A stretch of DNA of 64,000 nucleotides. Source: CAZLPZ01 sp964607245 (GTDB lineage: Bacteria; Pseudomonadota; Alphaproteobacteria; Micavibrionales; Micavibrionaceae). Every line of letters begins with the position of its first letter. The first letter of the stretch is position 1. Of this stretch, positions 16,731 through 25,743 are shown in pieces. The notes below the pieces were generated by a model that saw only the letters and a program-made list of their open reading frames with translations, ran no database searches and had not been told where the DNA came from. Location of the stretch: NCBI GenBank assembly GCA_964607245.1, contig CAZSIB010000001.1, positions 124,001-188,000 of the forward strand. Direction: 5' to 3'. A program made the position numbers and the translations under genes.

Positions 16731-19024
16731 GTTTTGACACAAAACGCTATTCCGTTTCACAAAAATCGCTCTTACGTGATACGCGGCCGTTGATTGTCCG
16801 TGTGGCGCATGCCTTGCGCCAACCCAGTAACTCGGTCTCGATTTTCGTGGGGTTTGCCCTGTTTGTCTGGGCGCCGGGACTGCTGCAATGGGCCGATATC
16901 TTTTTGATTGTTGCGGGTTTGTTCTTTTGGTGGCTGCGGGTTCAGGATAAGTCGTTGCCGTTCAAGTTACCCATGTACGCCAAGGTCAAGGATAAAAACA
17001 GCAAAAGCGGCAAGCCTGAGGGCATTTTATACATCGGGAACGATAAAAAGACGGGCGAAGAATTGTGGTTTACCAATTCGGATGCCCGGACCCATATCAT
17101 GTATTTGGGAACAACCGGGTCAGGGAAAACCGAAGGGTTAAAATCGATCGCCAGTAATGCGCTCGCCTGGGGATCTGGGTTTGTGTATATCGATGGGAAG
17201 GCGGATACGGATTTATGGTCGTCCCTGTCGTCGATGGTCCGTCGGTTTGGTCGCGATGATGATTTATTCGTCATTAACTATATGACTGGTAACTCGGATG
17301 TGAAGGCACCATCGAATACGATGAACCCGTTTTCGAACGGGTCGGCCTCGTACCTGACCCAAATGCTTGTGTCGTTATTGCCGGATGCGACCGGCGATAA
17401 CGTGATGTGGAAAGAGCGTGCCGTGTCGATGGTGAGCGCCATTATGCCGGCCTTGACATGGAAACGCGATCATCAGGATATGCCGCTGTCGGTGTCGACC
17501 ATTCGTCACAACATGATCTTGAATAATATTATTAAGCTGTCTCGTGATGACCAGGTGCCGGTCGAGTTGCGGAACGCGATCTTGGGTTATCTCGATACGT
17601 TGCCGGGGTTTGTGAACGCCGCTTTTGATGATAATGGTCAGGTCAAGCCCCCCGGGCCCGACACGCCGAACGTCGATACCAGCACGTCGTTTACTCAGCA
17701 CGGATATCTATCGATGCAGCTCACCCGAGCGCTCCAATCCTTGGGCGACGACTATGGGTATATTTTTGATTCACTCGCGGCGGATGTCGATATGTTGGAT
17801 ATCGTGCTCAACCGGCGGGTGTTGGTCGTCTTGATCCCCGCGCTTGAAAAATCGGCCGATGAAACTGCGAACCTTGGGAAAATCGTTGCGGCGACGATTA
17901 AGGGCATGATGGGGGCCACTCTGGGGTCGACGGTGGAAGGGGAAAGCTCGACCGTCATCGAAAACAAAGCGACGAATTCGGCCACGCCATTCATGACGAT
18001 TTTTGACGAGGTTGGGTATTACACGACCCAAGGGATGGCCGTCATGGCGGCCCAGGCGCGTTCATTGGGGTTCAGCCTGGTCTTTGCCGCACAGGATTTG
18101 CCCGCGCTTGAAAAACGCGTGAAGGAAGAAGCGCGCTCGATCGTTGCGAACTGTAACATCAAAATTTTTGGAAAGTTAGAAGACGCGACTCAGACCAAAG
18201 AATTGTTAGACAAAACGGTAAGTTCGTATTTCGTGACCGAGGTCACGTCCTTTAACACGCAACTCGATTCCTTCAGCAAGAATTACTACGAAAACGCCAG
18301 TGCGAATATTCAATCGCGTTCGCATATCAGTTACGAAGAGCTGCGCGGGTTCAAAGAAGGGGAGTCGGTTGTCTGCTTTGGTGACAATACGGTCATCACC
18401 AAAATGTATTTTTCGAACCCCGGCTTTGCCAAGGCGATGCGTGTGACACGGTTTATGCCCTTGCCGCCGCCCTCCGATACCTTGCTCCGCCATGCCGGAG
18501 ATATGAGTAAGTTGCGTGATTTGATGGTGAAGAAGGGATGGACTGCGGCCAAGGCCGATGTCGATACACCGTTGCCGGGTGAAATGGTGGGTGCCATCAA
18601 GGCGTTTAAACAAGGGATGAAACATTTCGGGTCCTTTGTAGATGGGGCCATGATGGCCGTCGCTGGGGCCTATGCCGCCGTGAATAATGTTGACTTGGCG
18701 CGCTCTGAGCCGATTGCGTTGTCACAAGAAGATGCGGTCTTACCGCCTGCACAAGAACAAGCCGCGGCACCCTTGCCTGTCCCGCCACCTTCTGCATCCC
18801 CGCCGGTTGAAACGGCCTCGCGGCCCTTAAATCCACTGGGCGGTTTTATCAAACCGGGTGTACAAGGTGGGGCATCGCCCGCGGCCTCACCGGCTCTACC
18901 CCAAGCCGCGCCGGCTGTTTCCGAAGAACCAGGAATTCAACCCGCAACATTACCGGACGCCGTTTCTGCAACGTTGCGTGATGCGGCGCAGGAAGCGCGC
19001 GAAATGCTGGTTGAAGATGCTTGA
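16727..19024 (+). CDS. dotL: DotL/IcmO-type type IV coupling protein (ATPase)
   Basis: A 765-residue VirD4/TrbC-class ATPase. Membrane helices lie near residues 43-72. Walker A is GTTGSGKT at 128-135, and Walker B has Asp427-Glu428 in FMTIFDEVGYY. The typical ARSLGFSLVFAAQDLPALEK follows. The C-terminal 120 residues are Pro/Ala/Glu-rich and disordered, similar in position to the DotL tail that binds adaptor proteins, but with unrelated sequence. It recruits substrates to the type IVB channel. It overlaps the upstream gene by 4 nt and the downstream gene by 8 nt. Confidence 0.9.
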   Translation: MSFDTKRYSVSQKSLLRDTRPLIVRVAHALRQPSNSVSIFVGFALFVWAPGLLQWADIFLIVAGLFFWWLRVQDKSLPFKLPMYAKVKDKNSKSGKPEGILYIGNDKKTGEELWFTNSDARTHIMYLGTTGSGKTEGLKSIASNALAWGSGFVYIDGKADTDLWSSLSSMVRRFGRDDDLFVINYMTGNSDVKAPSNTMNPFSNGSASYLTQMLVSLLPDATGDNVMWKERAVSMVSAIMPALTWKRDHQDMPLSVSTIRHNMILNNIIKLSRDDQVPVELRNAILGYLDTLPGFVNAAFDDNGQVKPPGPDTPNVDTSTSFTQHGYLSMQLTRALQSLGDDYGYIFDSLAADVDMLDIVLNRRVLVVLIPALEKSADETANLGKIVAATIKGMMGATLGSTVEGESSTVIENKATNSATPFMTIFDEVGYYTTQGMAVMAAQARSLGFSLVFAAQDLPALEKRVKEEARSIVANCNIKIFGKLEDATQTKELLDKTVSSYFVTEVTSFNTQLDSFSKNYYENASANIQSRSHISYEELRGFKEGESVVCFGDNTVITKMYFSNPGFAKAMRVTRFMPLPPPSDTLLRHAGDMSKLRDLMVKKGWTAAKADVDTPLPGEMVGAIKAFKQGMKHFGSFVDGAMMAVAGAYAAVNNVDLARSEPIALSQEDAVLPPAQEQAAAPLPVPPPSASPPVETASRPLNPLGGFIKPGVQGGASPAASPALPQAAPAVSEEPGIQPATLPDAVSATLRDAAQEAREMLVEDA

Positions 19025-19709
19025 TCGTGCGCCGATAGGGTATGGACGCGCCGACCAAGGCAGCGTCTTTGCAATTCTTCTTTTGGCGGTTGTGTTATTT
19101 GCCGCGTTGATCTTTGTTATTTCTCGTGGGATGGATACAGGCACGTCGCGTCTCACCACCGCGCAAGCTCGGAATATGGCCGCCGATGTGATCGCCTATG
19201 CCCAAATGGTCGACCGATCTGTGGTGCATCTTCTCCAAAATGGCGTTTCTGAAGGCGATATCAGTTTTGAAAACAGCTTGGTCACAGGCTATGCCCATAC
19301 GCCCGCTGTTACCGATTCTGCGCGTGTCTTTGGAAGTAGTACAGGCGGTACCGCAACCTGGAAAATCCCCTTGCGTGGGCAAACAGCTAGCGGCAATAAA
19401 TGGTTGTTTACGGGTGGCGTTGTTGTGACAGGCCAGGAAAGTAATGCATTGAGCGATTTGATGATGACGTTACCGATTGTGACAACTGATTTGTGTAGCG
19501 AAATTAATCACCAACTCGGTGTATCGATTGATTTAACATCGGATCAAGGCACGGTCACAGGTACAAAATTCGTTGGCACCTATGCGGATAATGCTGCTGT
19601 CGCCGTGTCGCCCGGAACCGGGATTACCGCCGGTTGCTTTAAAGGTTTGATCACAGATGGGGCACAAAGCGGAGAATATACTTTTTTTAAAGTTCTGATC
19701 GCGCGTTAA
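19017..19709 (+). CDS. Pilin-like or pseudopilin-like secreted/membrane protein, dotL operon
   Basis: The ATG at 19017 overlaps the end of dotL by 8 nt (ATGCTTGA), a coupling arrangement. The 230-residue product has a short basic N-terminus (MLDRAPIGYGRADQGSVF), one hydrophobic helix (about 19-38) and an extracytoplasmic domain rich in Thr, Ser and Gly with few charges. Two Cys residues lie in the C-terminal half. A short basic lead, one helix and then a small beta-rich domain resembles TadE/TadG-type or minor pilin proteins, but no prepilin cleavage motif is certain. I do not recognise the family. Its place in the operon suggests a surface part of the secretion apparatus. Confidence 0.6.
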   Translation: MLDRAPIGYGRADQGSVFAILLLAVVLFAALIFVISRGMDTGTSRLTTAQARNMAADVIAYAQMVDRSVVHLLQNGVSEGDISFENSLVTGYAHTPAVTDSARVFGSSTGGTATWKIPLRGQTASGNKWLFTGGVVVTGQESNALSDLMMTLPIVTTDLCSEINHQLGVSIDLTSDQGTVTGTKFVGTYADNAAVAVSPGTGITAGCFKGLITDGAQSGEYTFFKVLIAR

Positions 19710-19714
19710 GTGTT

Positions 19715-21523
19715 TTACATGCGTGCGGGGACATCAATTCCCATGAGACCCAAGCCTTTTTCAAGCGTTTTGAGCGTGATCGCCAACAGATTAATCCAGC
19801 TTTGTTGTTTGATGACGTCAGGTTCGTTCAAAATATGGCAGCGCGCATAAAATTGCGAAAATTCCTGCGCCAACCGGTACAAATAATCGGCCAGAATATG
19901 CGCGGATAAATTGTCGGGAGAGGCCGATAAAGCCACCGCATTTGGAAAGTCGGTCAGGAGTAACGCAAGCGTCAGCGCCTCATCACCAACATGATCGGGG
20001 GTATAAGCATCCTCGACCTTCATCCCAAGCGCGGCGGCTTTTGCCAAAATCGATTTAATCCGCACAGCCTGATAGAGCAGGTAGGGTCCCGTTTTTCCTT
20101 CAAATGACGTCATCGCATCGAGATCAAACACGTAATCCACATGGCGTTGATTTTTAAGATCGGCGAATTTTAAGGCGGCAACTGCGACGGCGCGCGCCAC
20201 CGATTCTTTTTCCTGCGCATCCCAATCAAGGCCGATCTGTGCCGCGTCCATCCGGGCACGCGCCTTGTCAATTGCCATCTGGATCAGGTCTTGCAGGCGT
20301 AAAACGCCGCCCGCACGGGTTTTAAAGGGCTTGCCATCCGACCCGTTCATCGTACCAATGCCCGCGAAATCAAGGCGCAGATTTTCCGGCGCAATTCCCG
20401 ACATTTTTGCTGCGCGGAAGACTTGGTCGAAATGTAACCCTTGGCGTTGATCCACAACGTAAATGCACCAGGTCGGGCGGGGATGATCGTTCGTCGTCAT
20501 CCGGTCGATCAAGGTCGCAAGATCTGTTGTCGCATATAAATACGCGCCGTCCGATTTAATCAAAATTAGTGGTGGGACTTCGCGTTTATCGTCGTTTTTG
20601 GCAACGGGGATGACCCATGCGCCTTCGCTTTCGACCGCAAAGTGTTGTTTTTTTAAATCCTCGACCATGGGGGGGATCAGATGGGCTACGCCATTCTCTC
20701 CCTTCCACAAATCGAAATGGACATTGAGTGCGCCGTAATTTGCGCGCATCGATGCGGTGGACATCTCAATAATGTTTTGCCAAAGGGCGTTATATCCCGG
20801 GTGTCCTTGTTGAAAGTCAAATGTCGCGCGGCGTGCGCGTTCCATCCGTGCGGGGTCAGCTTTTGAACTGGCGGACGCGGCTGGGTAAATGTCGGTCAGA
20901 GAGTCAAAATCGAGTTCAAATTGTGCCGGAAATCCATCTTTTTTCCCCGGAATAAAATAGGGCCAGTTGGGATAGCGGATTTCAAGTTCGGAAATGACCA
21001 TGCCAGCTTGTAATCCATCATCGCCCAGGTGAATGTCGCCGATCGCGTGATATCCGACGGCGATCAATAAACGGCGCAGCGTGTCGCCCACAATTGCGGT
21101 ACGCAAATGCCCAACATGCATGGCCTTGGCGGCGTTGGGCCCGCCGTAATCCAGGATCACCGTTTGGCCCGTACCGATTTGCGGGATACCGTCATGAGAA
21201 TCCCACGCCATCGCCTTTAATGCCTGTGCAAGCGCGGTATCTGAAACGTTCAGGTTGATAAAACCGGGGCCGGCGACTTCGACATGGCTAAAAAATTCGT
21301 ATTGTTTTAATTCATTGACAATTTGCGTTGCGAGATCCCGTGGGTTTTTGCCCAATTTTTTGGCGGCCGCCATGGCCCCGTTGCATTGAAACTGTGCAAG
21401 ATCCGGCCGGTCCGAGATGCGGACGGTGCCGTAGGGGGCCAAATCTTCCTGAAATAAATTTTTCCCGACTTTAAAAAAAGCCTCAGAGGTCAGATTTGTG
21501 AGTTCGTCAAGAAGGGTGGGCAT
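19715..21523 (-). CDS. argS: Arginyl-tRNA synthetase
   Basis: A 602-residue class Ia synthetase. The HIGH-type motif is HVGHLR within GPNAAKAMHVGHLRTAIVGD near residue 130. The KMSK lysine is replaced (GKPFKTRAGG), as in most ArgRS. The C-terminal DALR-type anticodon-binding domain ends LGLMGIDVPARM, the usual ArgRS end. It attaches arginine to tRNA-Arg and needs the tRNA for activation. It is the last gene of a gyrB-hydrolase-argS run with 2-bp gaps. Confidence 0.97.
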   Translation of the reverse strand: MPTLLDELTNLTSEAFFKVGKNLFQEDLAPYGTVRISDRPDLAQFQCNGAMAAAKKLGKNPRDLATQIVNELKQYEFFSHVEVAGPGFINLNVSDTALAQALKAMAWDSHDGIPQIGTGQTVILDYGGPNAAKAMHVGHLRTAIVGDTLRRLLIAVGYHAIGDIHLGDDGLQAGMVISELEIRYPNWPYFIPGKKDGFPAQFELDFDSLTDIYPAASASSKADPARMERARRATFDFQQGHPGYNALWQNIIEMSTASMRANYGALNVHFDLWKGENGVAHLIPPMVEDLKKQHFAVESEGAWVIPVAKNDDKREVPPLILIKSDGAYLYATTDLATLIDRMTTNDHPRPTWCIYVVDQRQGLHFDQVFRAAKMSGIAPENLRLDFAGIGTMNGSDGKPFKTRAGGVLRLQDLIQMAIDKARARMDAAQIGLDWDAQEKESVARAVAVAALKFADLKNQRHVDYVFDLDAMTSFEGKTGPYLLYQAVRIKSILAKAAALGMKVEDAYTPDHVGDEALTLALLLTDFPNAVALSASPDNLSAHILADYLYRLAQEFSQFYARCHILNEPDVIKQQSWINLLAITLKTLEKGLGLMGIDVPARM

Positions 21524-21525
21524 GG

Positions 21526-22257
21526 TTAGAATTTTTTAAACCAGTTATGCGTGTGTTGAATAGCTTTTTTCAGCGCGATTTCATCAAGAAAACAATGATC
21601 CGCCTCGGCAATTAAGTGATAGTCTGTCGGGCCCGCGGCGTGTGTGTGATAGGATTTTTTAAATTTGTACAGCCGGCCATTTTTCTTGGCATGGAGGACC
21701 TGGAGCGGTGTCGAAAACCTGCGGGCCAAAGCTTCACATTTTGCATAATCTAGAGATTGAGCAGCGGCGTGCATACGAGGGGAAAGAATCGCATCACAGG
21801 GGCCCGTTAAAAAAATATATTTACCTTCTTTCCGAAAGCAGGCATCCCACCAGAATGGAACATTATAACTCGGGTCCCACAAACTCACAGCGGCGATGCC
21901 ATTCATCGAGGTTTGTAGGATCGTTGGGCCACCCCACGAATGACCGATCAGGTAAATTCTTTTGTATTTGCTTTTAAACTTTTTGATCGTTGTTTCAAGG
22001 TCATGCGCGTGTTCTTCAAATCCACAATCTTTTAAATTCCGCGCGTTTTTTTGCCAGTCATAAAAACTGATGCGTAATGTGTCGTAACCTTTTTTGGTGA
22101 ACAGTCGTGCCGATTGTAGATAGGTGTAATCGTTTCGGTTTGACGGTAAGCCATGCGCATAAATAATCAACCCGCGGCATTTTTCGGATGCCGTTTTATT
22201 ATAGGTCGCATAGATGGTTTTTCCATCATGTGCAGGAAACGAAATGTCCTTTTCCAT
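21526..22257 (-). CDS. Alpha/beta hydrolase, unknown substrate
   Basis: A 243-residue hydrolase with the nucleophile elbow GHSWGG near residue 103 (Ser). An oxyanion-region HGLPSNRNDY lies near 35, a likely acid Asp follows in the AADRHL-like region, and a C-terminal His is in EADHCFLDE. There is no signal peptide, so it is cytosolic. It is compact, closest in layout to the prolyl-oligopeptidase/esterase-type clan. It sits 2 bp from gyrB and 2 bp from argS and is surely co-transcribed with them, but those housekeeping genes do not point to a substrate. Confidence 0.75.
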   Translation of the reverse strand: MEKDISFPAHDGKTIYATYNKTASEKCRGLIIYAHGLPSNRNDYTYLQSARLFTKKGYDTLRISFYDWQKNARNLKDCGFEEHAHDLETTIKKFKSKYKRIYLIGHSWGGPTILQTSMNGIAAVSLWDPSYNVPFWWDACFRKEGKYIFLTGPCDAILSPRMHAAAQSLDYAKCEALARRFSTPLQVLHAKKNGRLYKFKKSYHTHAAGPTDYHLIAEADHCFLDEIALKKAIQHTHNWFKKF

Positions 22258-22259
22258 TT

Positions 22260-24716
22260 TTATACATCCAAATTCGTGACTTTCAGCGCGTTTTGTTGAA
22301 TAAAATCGCGCCGGGGTTCGACCACATCGCCCATCAGGGTTGAAAATAAATCATTCGCCTGGGCCGCATCATCCACCGTGACCTGAAGCAAGGACCGTAC
22401 ATTGGGGTCAAGCGTGGTTTCCCAAAGTTGTTCTGGGTTCATTTCTCCAAGACCCTTGTACCGTTGAATCTGTGCGCCTTTTCGGCCTGTCGCCAGAACA
22501 AGGTCCAGGAGATCGCAAGGTCCGGTCACGGCACCAAGATCACGGCCTTTGACCTGAAGCATACCAGGGCCTGCAAAATTTTCGGCAAGCCATGTTTGCG
22601 CACCATGCAAGCGTCGTGCATCGGGAGAGCGAATTAAATCGGGTGTCAGGCGTAGAATTTGGCCCACGCCACGAATTTTACGTTCGGCAACATAACCTTG
22701 ATCGGGCGTAAAGGTTGCGGCCCATGTTTTTTCACCCGCCATCGCGTGTGCGTTCATGTGACCCGCAAAACGTGCGGCGGCGCTTGCGGCTTTTGTCGGG
22801 TCGGTCATGACGGAGTCATCGAGTGCGCCCGCAATTGCCGCCTGTTCCAGAACAAACCGGTCGCCCACGCGTTGATTCAAAAGTTGAAGCGTTGTGCGGA
22901 ATCCACGCGCACGGGCCAACAGATCCGCCAGATCATTTTGGGCGCGTTTGGCGCCCGTGTGATCGATAAAAATAAATTCATCCAAGCTGACATTGATCAG
23001 ATAATCATCAAGCGCGGATTCATTCTTCAAGTAAATTTCACCGGCGTTCCCGCGCTTGACCTTATAAAGCGGCGGCTGCGCGATATATAAATACCCGCGT
23101 TCAATCACCATCGGCATATACCGATAGAAGAATGTCAAAAGAAGTGTCCGAATGTGCGACCCATCAACATCCGCATCGGTCATGATGATGATTTTGTGGT
23201 AGCGCATTTTTTCGATGTTAAATTCATCTTGAATCCCAGCACCCAAGGCGGTGATCAGTGTTCCGATTTGTTCGGAAGTCAAAATTTTATCGAGGCGCGC
23301 GCGTTCGACATTCAAGATTTTCCCGCGTAAGGGGAGAATAGCTTGATTTTTACGGTGCCGCGCTTGTTTTGCCGACCCGCCGGCGGAGTCTCCTTCGACG
23401 ATAAAAAGTTCTGAAAGGGCGGGGTCGCGTTCCTGACAATCCGCGAGTTTACCGGGCAGGTTCGAAATATCCATGACGCCCTTGCGCCGCGAAAGTTCAC
23501 GGGCCTTGCGCGCGGCTTCACGCGCGGTCGCGGCGTCGATGATTTTGGTGATGATTTTTTTTGCGTCGCTGGGGTGTTCTTCAAGCCAGGTGGCGAGGCC
23601 TTCGGCGATGGTTTGTTCAACCACAGGCCGCACTTCGGAAGAGACCAATTTATCTTTGGTTTGAGAAGAAAATTTGGGATCGGGTACCTTTACGGACAGG
23701 ACGCATGTAATCCCTTCGCGCATGTCATCGCCGCTTAAATCAAAATCTTTTTTCTTAAGAAGATTATTATCTTCGGCGTATTTTGCGATGGTGCGGGTGA
23801 GCGCTCCACGAAAACCGGCGAGGTGCGTTCCGCCATCGCGTTGGGGAATATTATTCGTAAAGCACAACATTGTTTCATGATAGGCATCGGTCCATTCCAT
23901 CGCCATTTCGACGCCGATGCCGCTGTGTTGGCCCGCTACGCTGATCAGGGGTTGAAAAATAGGTTGCTTTGCGCGGTCCAGGTAATTCACAAAACTTTCA
24001 ATTCCGCCTTCAAAATGGAATTGTACCTCTTTGGGCTCGTCATTGCGGTCATCACGCAAGATGATATTGACACCGGAATTCAGGAAGGCCAGTTCACGCA
24101 AGCGGTCTTCCAATGTACCAAAATCGAAATTGGTCATGGTAAATGTTTCAGCCGATGGCATAAACGTGACTTCGGTACCGTTCCGGTGGTCTCCTTGGTC
24201 TGCAATCGGTTTTAACGGTGCCTCGGCGTCGCCACGACGAAACCGCATGGCCCAGACTTTGCCCTGACGCCAAATTTTTAAATCAAGCCAGTCGGACAGT
24301 GCGTTCACGACCGAGACGCCAACACCGTGTAGGCCGCCCGAGACTTTGTACGAGTTTTGATCAAATTTTCCCCCGGCGTGCAGTTGCGTCATGATAACTT
24401 CGGCAGCGGAAACACCTTCTTCGGGGTGAAGATCAACCGGAATCCCGCGTCCATTGTCACGGACGGTCACGGACCCCTCTTTGTTTAAAATGACATCAAT
24501 ACGGTCGCAATGTCCGGCCAGGGATTCATCGATCGCGTTATCGACGACTTCATACACCATGTGATGCAGGCCCGACCCGTCATCGGTATCGCCGATATAC
24601 ATGCCAGGGCGTTTGCGCACGGCGTCCAAGCCTTTCAGGACTTTGATTGAATCGGCGCCATAGGCTTGGGCGGCAAGATCGCTCTCAGAGGTGGTTACGG
24701 CGGCATTCATTGTCAT
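22260..24716 (-). CDS. gyrB: DNA gyrase subunit B
   Basis: An 818-residue GyrB. The GHKL ATPase has VDNAIDE, DNGRGIP and GLHGVGVSVVNAL. The transducer follows, and the TOPRIM domain carries EGDSAGGSAKQ and the DADVDG metal motif. The C-terminal GyrB tail shows the QRYKGLGEMNP signature. Like other alphaproteobacterial GyrB it is slightly longer than the 804 residues of E. coli. Gyrase introduces negative supercoils with GyrA (not in the window). It belongs to the dnaA-dnaN-recF-gyrB order, with transporters interposed. Confidence 0.98.
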   Translation of the reverse strand: MTMNAAVTTSESDLAAQAYGADSIKVLKGLDAVRKRPGMYIGDTDDGSGLHHMVYEVVDNAIDESLAGHCDRIDVILNKEGSVTVRDNGRGIPVDLHPEEGVSAAEVIMTQLHAGGKFDQNSYKVSGGLHGVGVSVVNALSDWLDLKIWRQGKVWAMRFRRGDAEAPLKPIADQGDHRNGTEVTFMPSAETFTMTNFDFGTLEDRLRELAFLNSGVNIILRDDRNDEPKEVQFHFEGGIESFVNYLDRAKQPIFQPLISVAGQHSGIGVEMAMEWTDAYHETMLCFTNNIPQRDGGTHLAGFRGALTRTIAKYAEDNNLLKKKDFDLSGDDMREGITCVLSVKVPDPKFSSQTKDKLVSSEVRPVVEQTIAEGLATWLEEHPSDAKKIITKIIDAATAREAARKARELSRRKGVMDISNLPGKLADCQERDPALSELFIVEGDSAGGSAKQARHRKNQAILPLRGKILNVERARLDKILTSEQIGTLITALGAGIQDEFNIEKMRYHKIIIMTDADVDGSHIRTLLLTFFYRYMPMVIERGYLYIAQPPLYKVKRGNAGEIYLKNESALDDYLINVSLDEFIFIDHTGAKRAQNDLADLLARARGFRTTLQLLNQRVGDRFVLEQAAIAGALDDSVMTDPTKAASAAARFAGHMNAHAMAGEKTWAATFTPDQGYVAERKIRGVGQILRLTPDLIRSPDARRLHGAQTWLAENFAGPGMLQVKGRDLGAVTGPCDLLDLVLATGRKGAQIQRYKGLGEMNPEQLWETTLDPNVRSLLQVTVDDAAQANDLFSTLMGDVVEPRRDFIQQNALKVTNLDV

Positions 24717-24805
24717 GGGAAGCTTTCTATGGATTGGCTTTGTGCATCAAAAATAAGGGGAATCAAACTGCGTTGGGCAGCCTGTTTTTATATCACAATG
24801 GACAG

Positions 24806-24824
24806 AAAAAAGCACCGCTTTTTT
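24806..24824 (-). terminator. Weak rho-independent terminator after the recF-transporter pair
   Basis: AAAAAAGC (24806-24813) and GCTTTTTT (24817-24824) form a stem with a 3-nt loop, followed on the minus strand by a T run. It lies between the EamA-type gene and gyrB, so gyrB probably has its own promoter in the remaining intergenic bases. Confidence 0.5.
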
Positions 24825-24873
24825 GCGGAGGAGGCGTTTTATAACATGTTGATTTTATTGGGAATATTATCTG

Positions 24874-25743
24874 TTATTTGATCTGCAAAAAGATGATTGC
24901 ACCAGCCGCCAAAACAATGCCAAATCCGGCCAGGCGGTTGCTGTCATCCGGGTGGCCAATGGCACGCTCATAAAGGGAAATCAGGAAAGGCGCGGTAAAC
25001 AACACCATCGATACATAGGCCGGATTATCCACGTACTGATAGGCGTAGGACTTGCACGCAATGGACACCATTGACCCCAACGCGATCATCGCGCCGGTAT
25101 ACCGGGCATGCGGTCCGAAAAAGACAGAAGGTGCAACACGTTGACGCAGCAATTGGTATACTAAATACACCACCGCTAAATAAAGCCCTTGGGTCGCGGT
25201 AAAGGCCAGTGGCGCGACATCCTTTGCGGCATAAGCCAAAACAAGCTTGACAGCAATAGGCCCAATGGATGCCGACAGCATGACAAACCAGATATCACGG
25301 ATGGCGGCGCGGGATACGTGATCGTGATGCAGACGCGATGCACAAAATATCCCAAAGAAAAGGGCTCCCATAATTGCCAAAGATTGTATGGGGGCATTTA
25401 GATATCGCGAGATAAGCGCGGGATCAAAGGCAAACCACAAGAAAAACGTGACCATGGCCGAGGCGGGAAGGAGGCGCGAGACAACCCCAGCCCCGTGCCT
25501 TTTTACCGCGTTGAAATAAACAATATCGCTAAAACACATCCAGAGCGCGATAATCCCCGTGCCGATATAAAATCGTGGATCTTGCGGAATGCCGAAATAA
25601 AGGACCGCCGGAAACAGGGCACAAAAACTAAAAAACCGAAGCCAGAACAGCATTGACGCGCTGTCGGGTTTAAAATGTTGATGCAACAGGGGCATGGCCG
25701 CCGACCCCAAAACGGCAATCGCGGCAAACCCAGACCAGATCAT
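24874..25743 (-). CDS. EamA/DMT-superfamily transporter
   Basis: A 289-residue protein of about ten hydrophobic helices without a cleaved signal, the size and pattern of the drug/metabolite transporter superfamily. It has two EamA-like halves of five helices. The last cytoplasmic loop carries SLYERAIGHPDD before the final helix. The substrate cannot be told from the sequence. Its ATG overlaps the recF stop by 4 nt, so it is co-translated with recF. A second EamA-type gene lies at 28680 in the same cluster. Confidence 0.75.
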   Translation of the reverse strand: MIWSGFAAIAVLGSAAMPLLHQHFKPDSASMLFWLRFFSFCALFPAVLYFGIPQDPRFYIGTGIIALWMCFSDIVYFNAVKRHGAGVVSRLLPASAMVTFFLWFAFDPALISRYLNAPIQSLAIMGALFFGIFCASRLHHDHVSRAAIRDIWFVMLSASIGPIAVKLVLAYAAKDVAPLAFTATQGLYLAVVYLVYQLLRQRVAPSVFFGPHARYTGAMIALGSMVSIACKSYAYQYVDNPAYVSMVLFTAPFLISLYERAIGHPDDSNRLAGFGIVLAAGAIIFLQIK

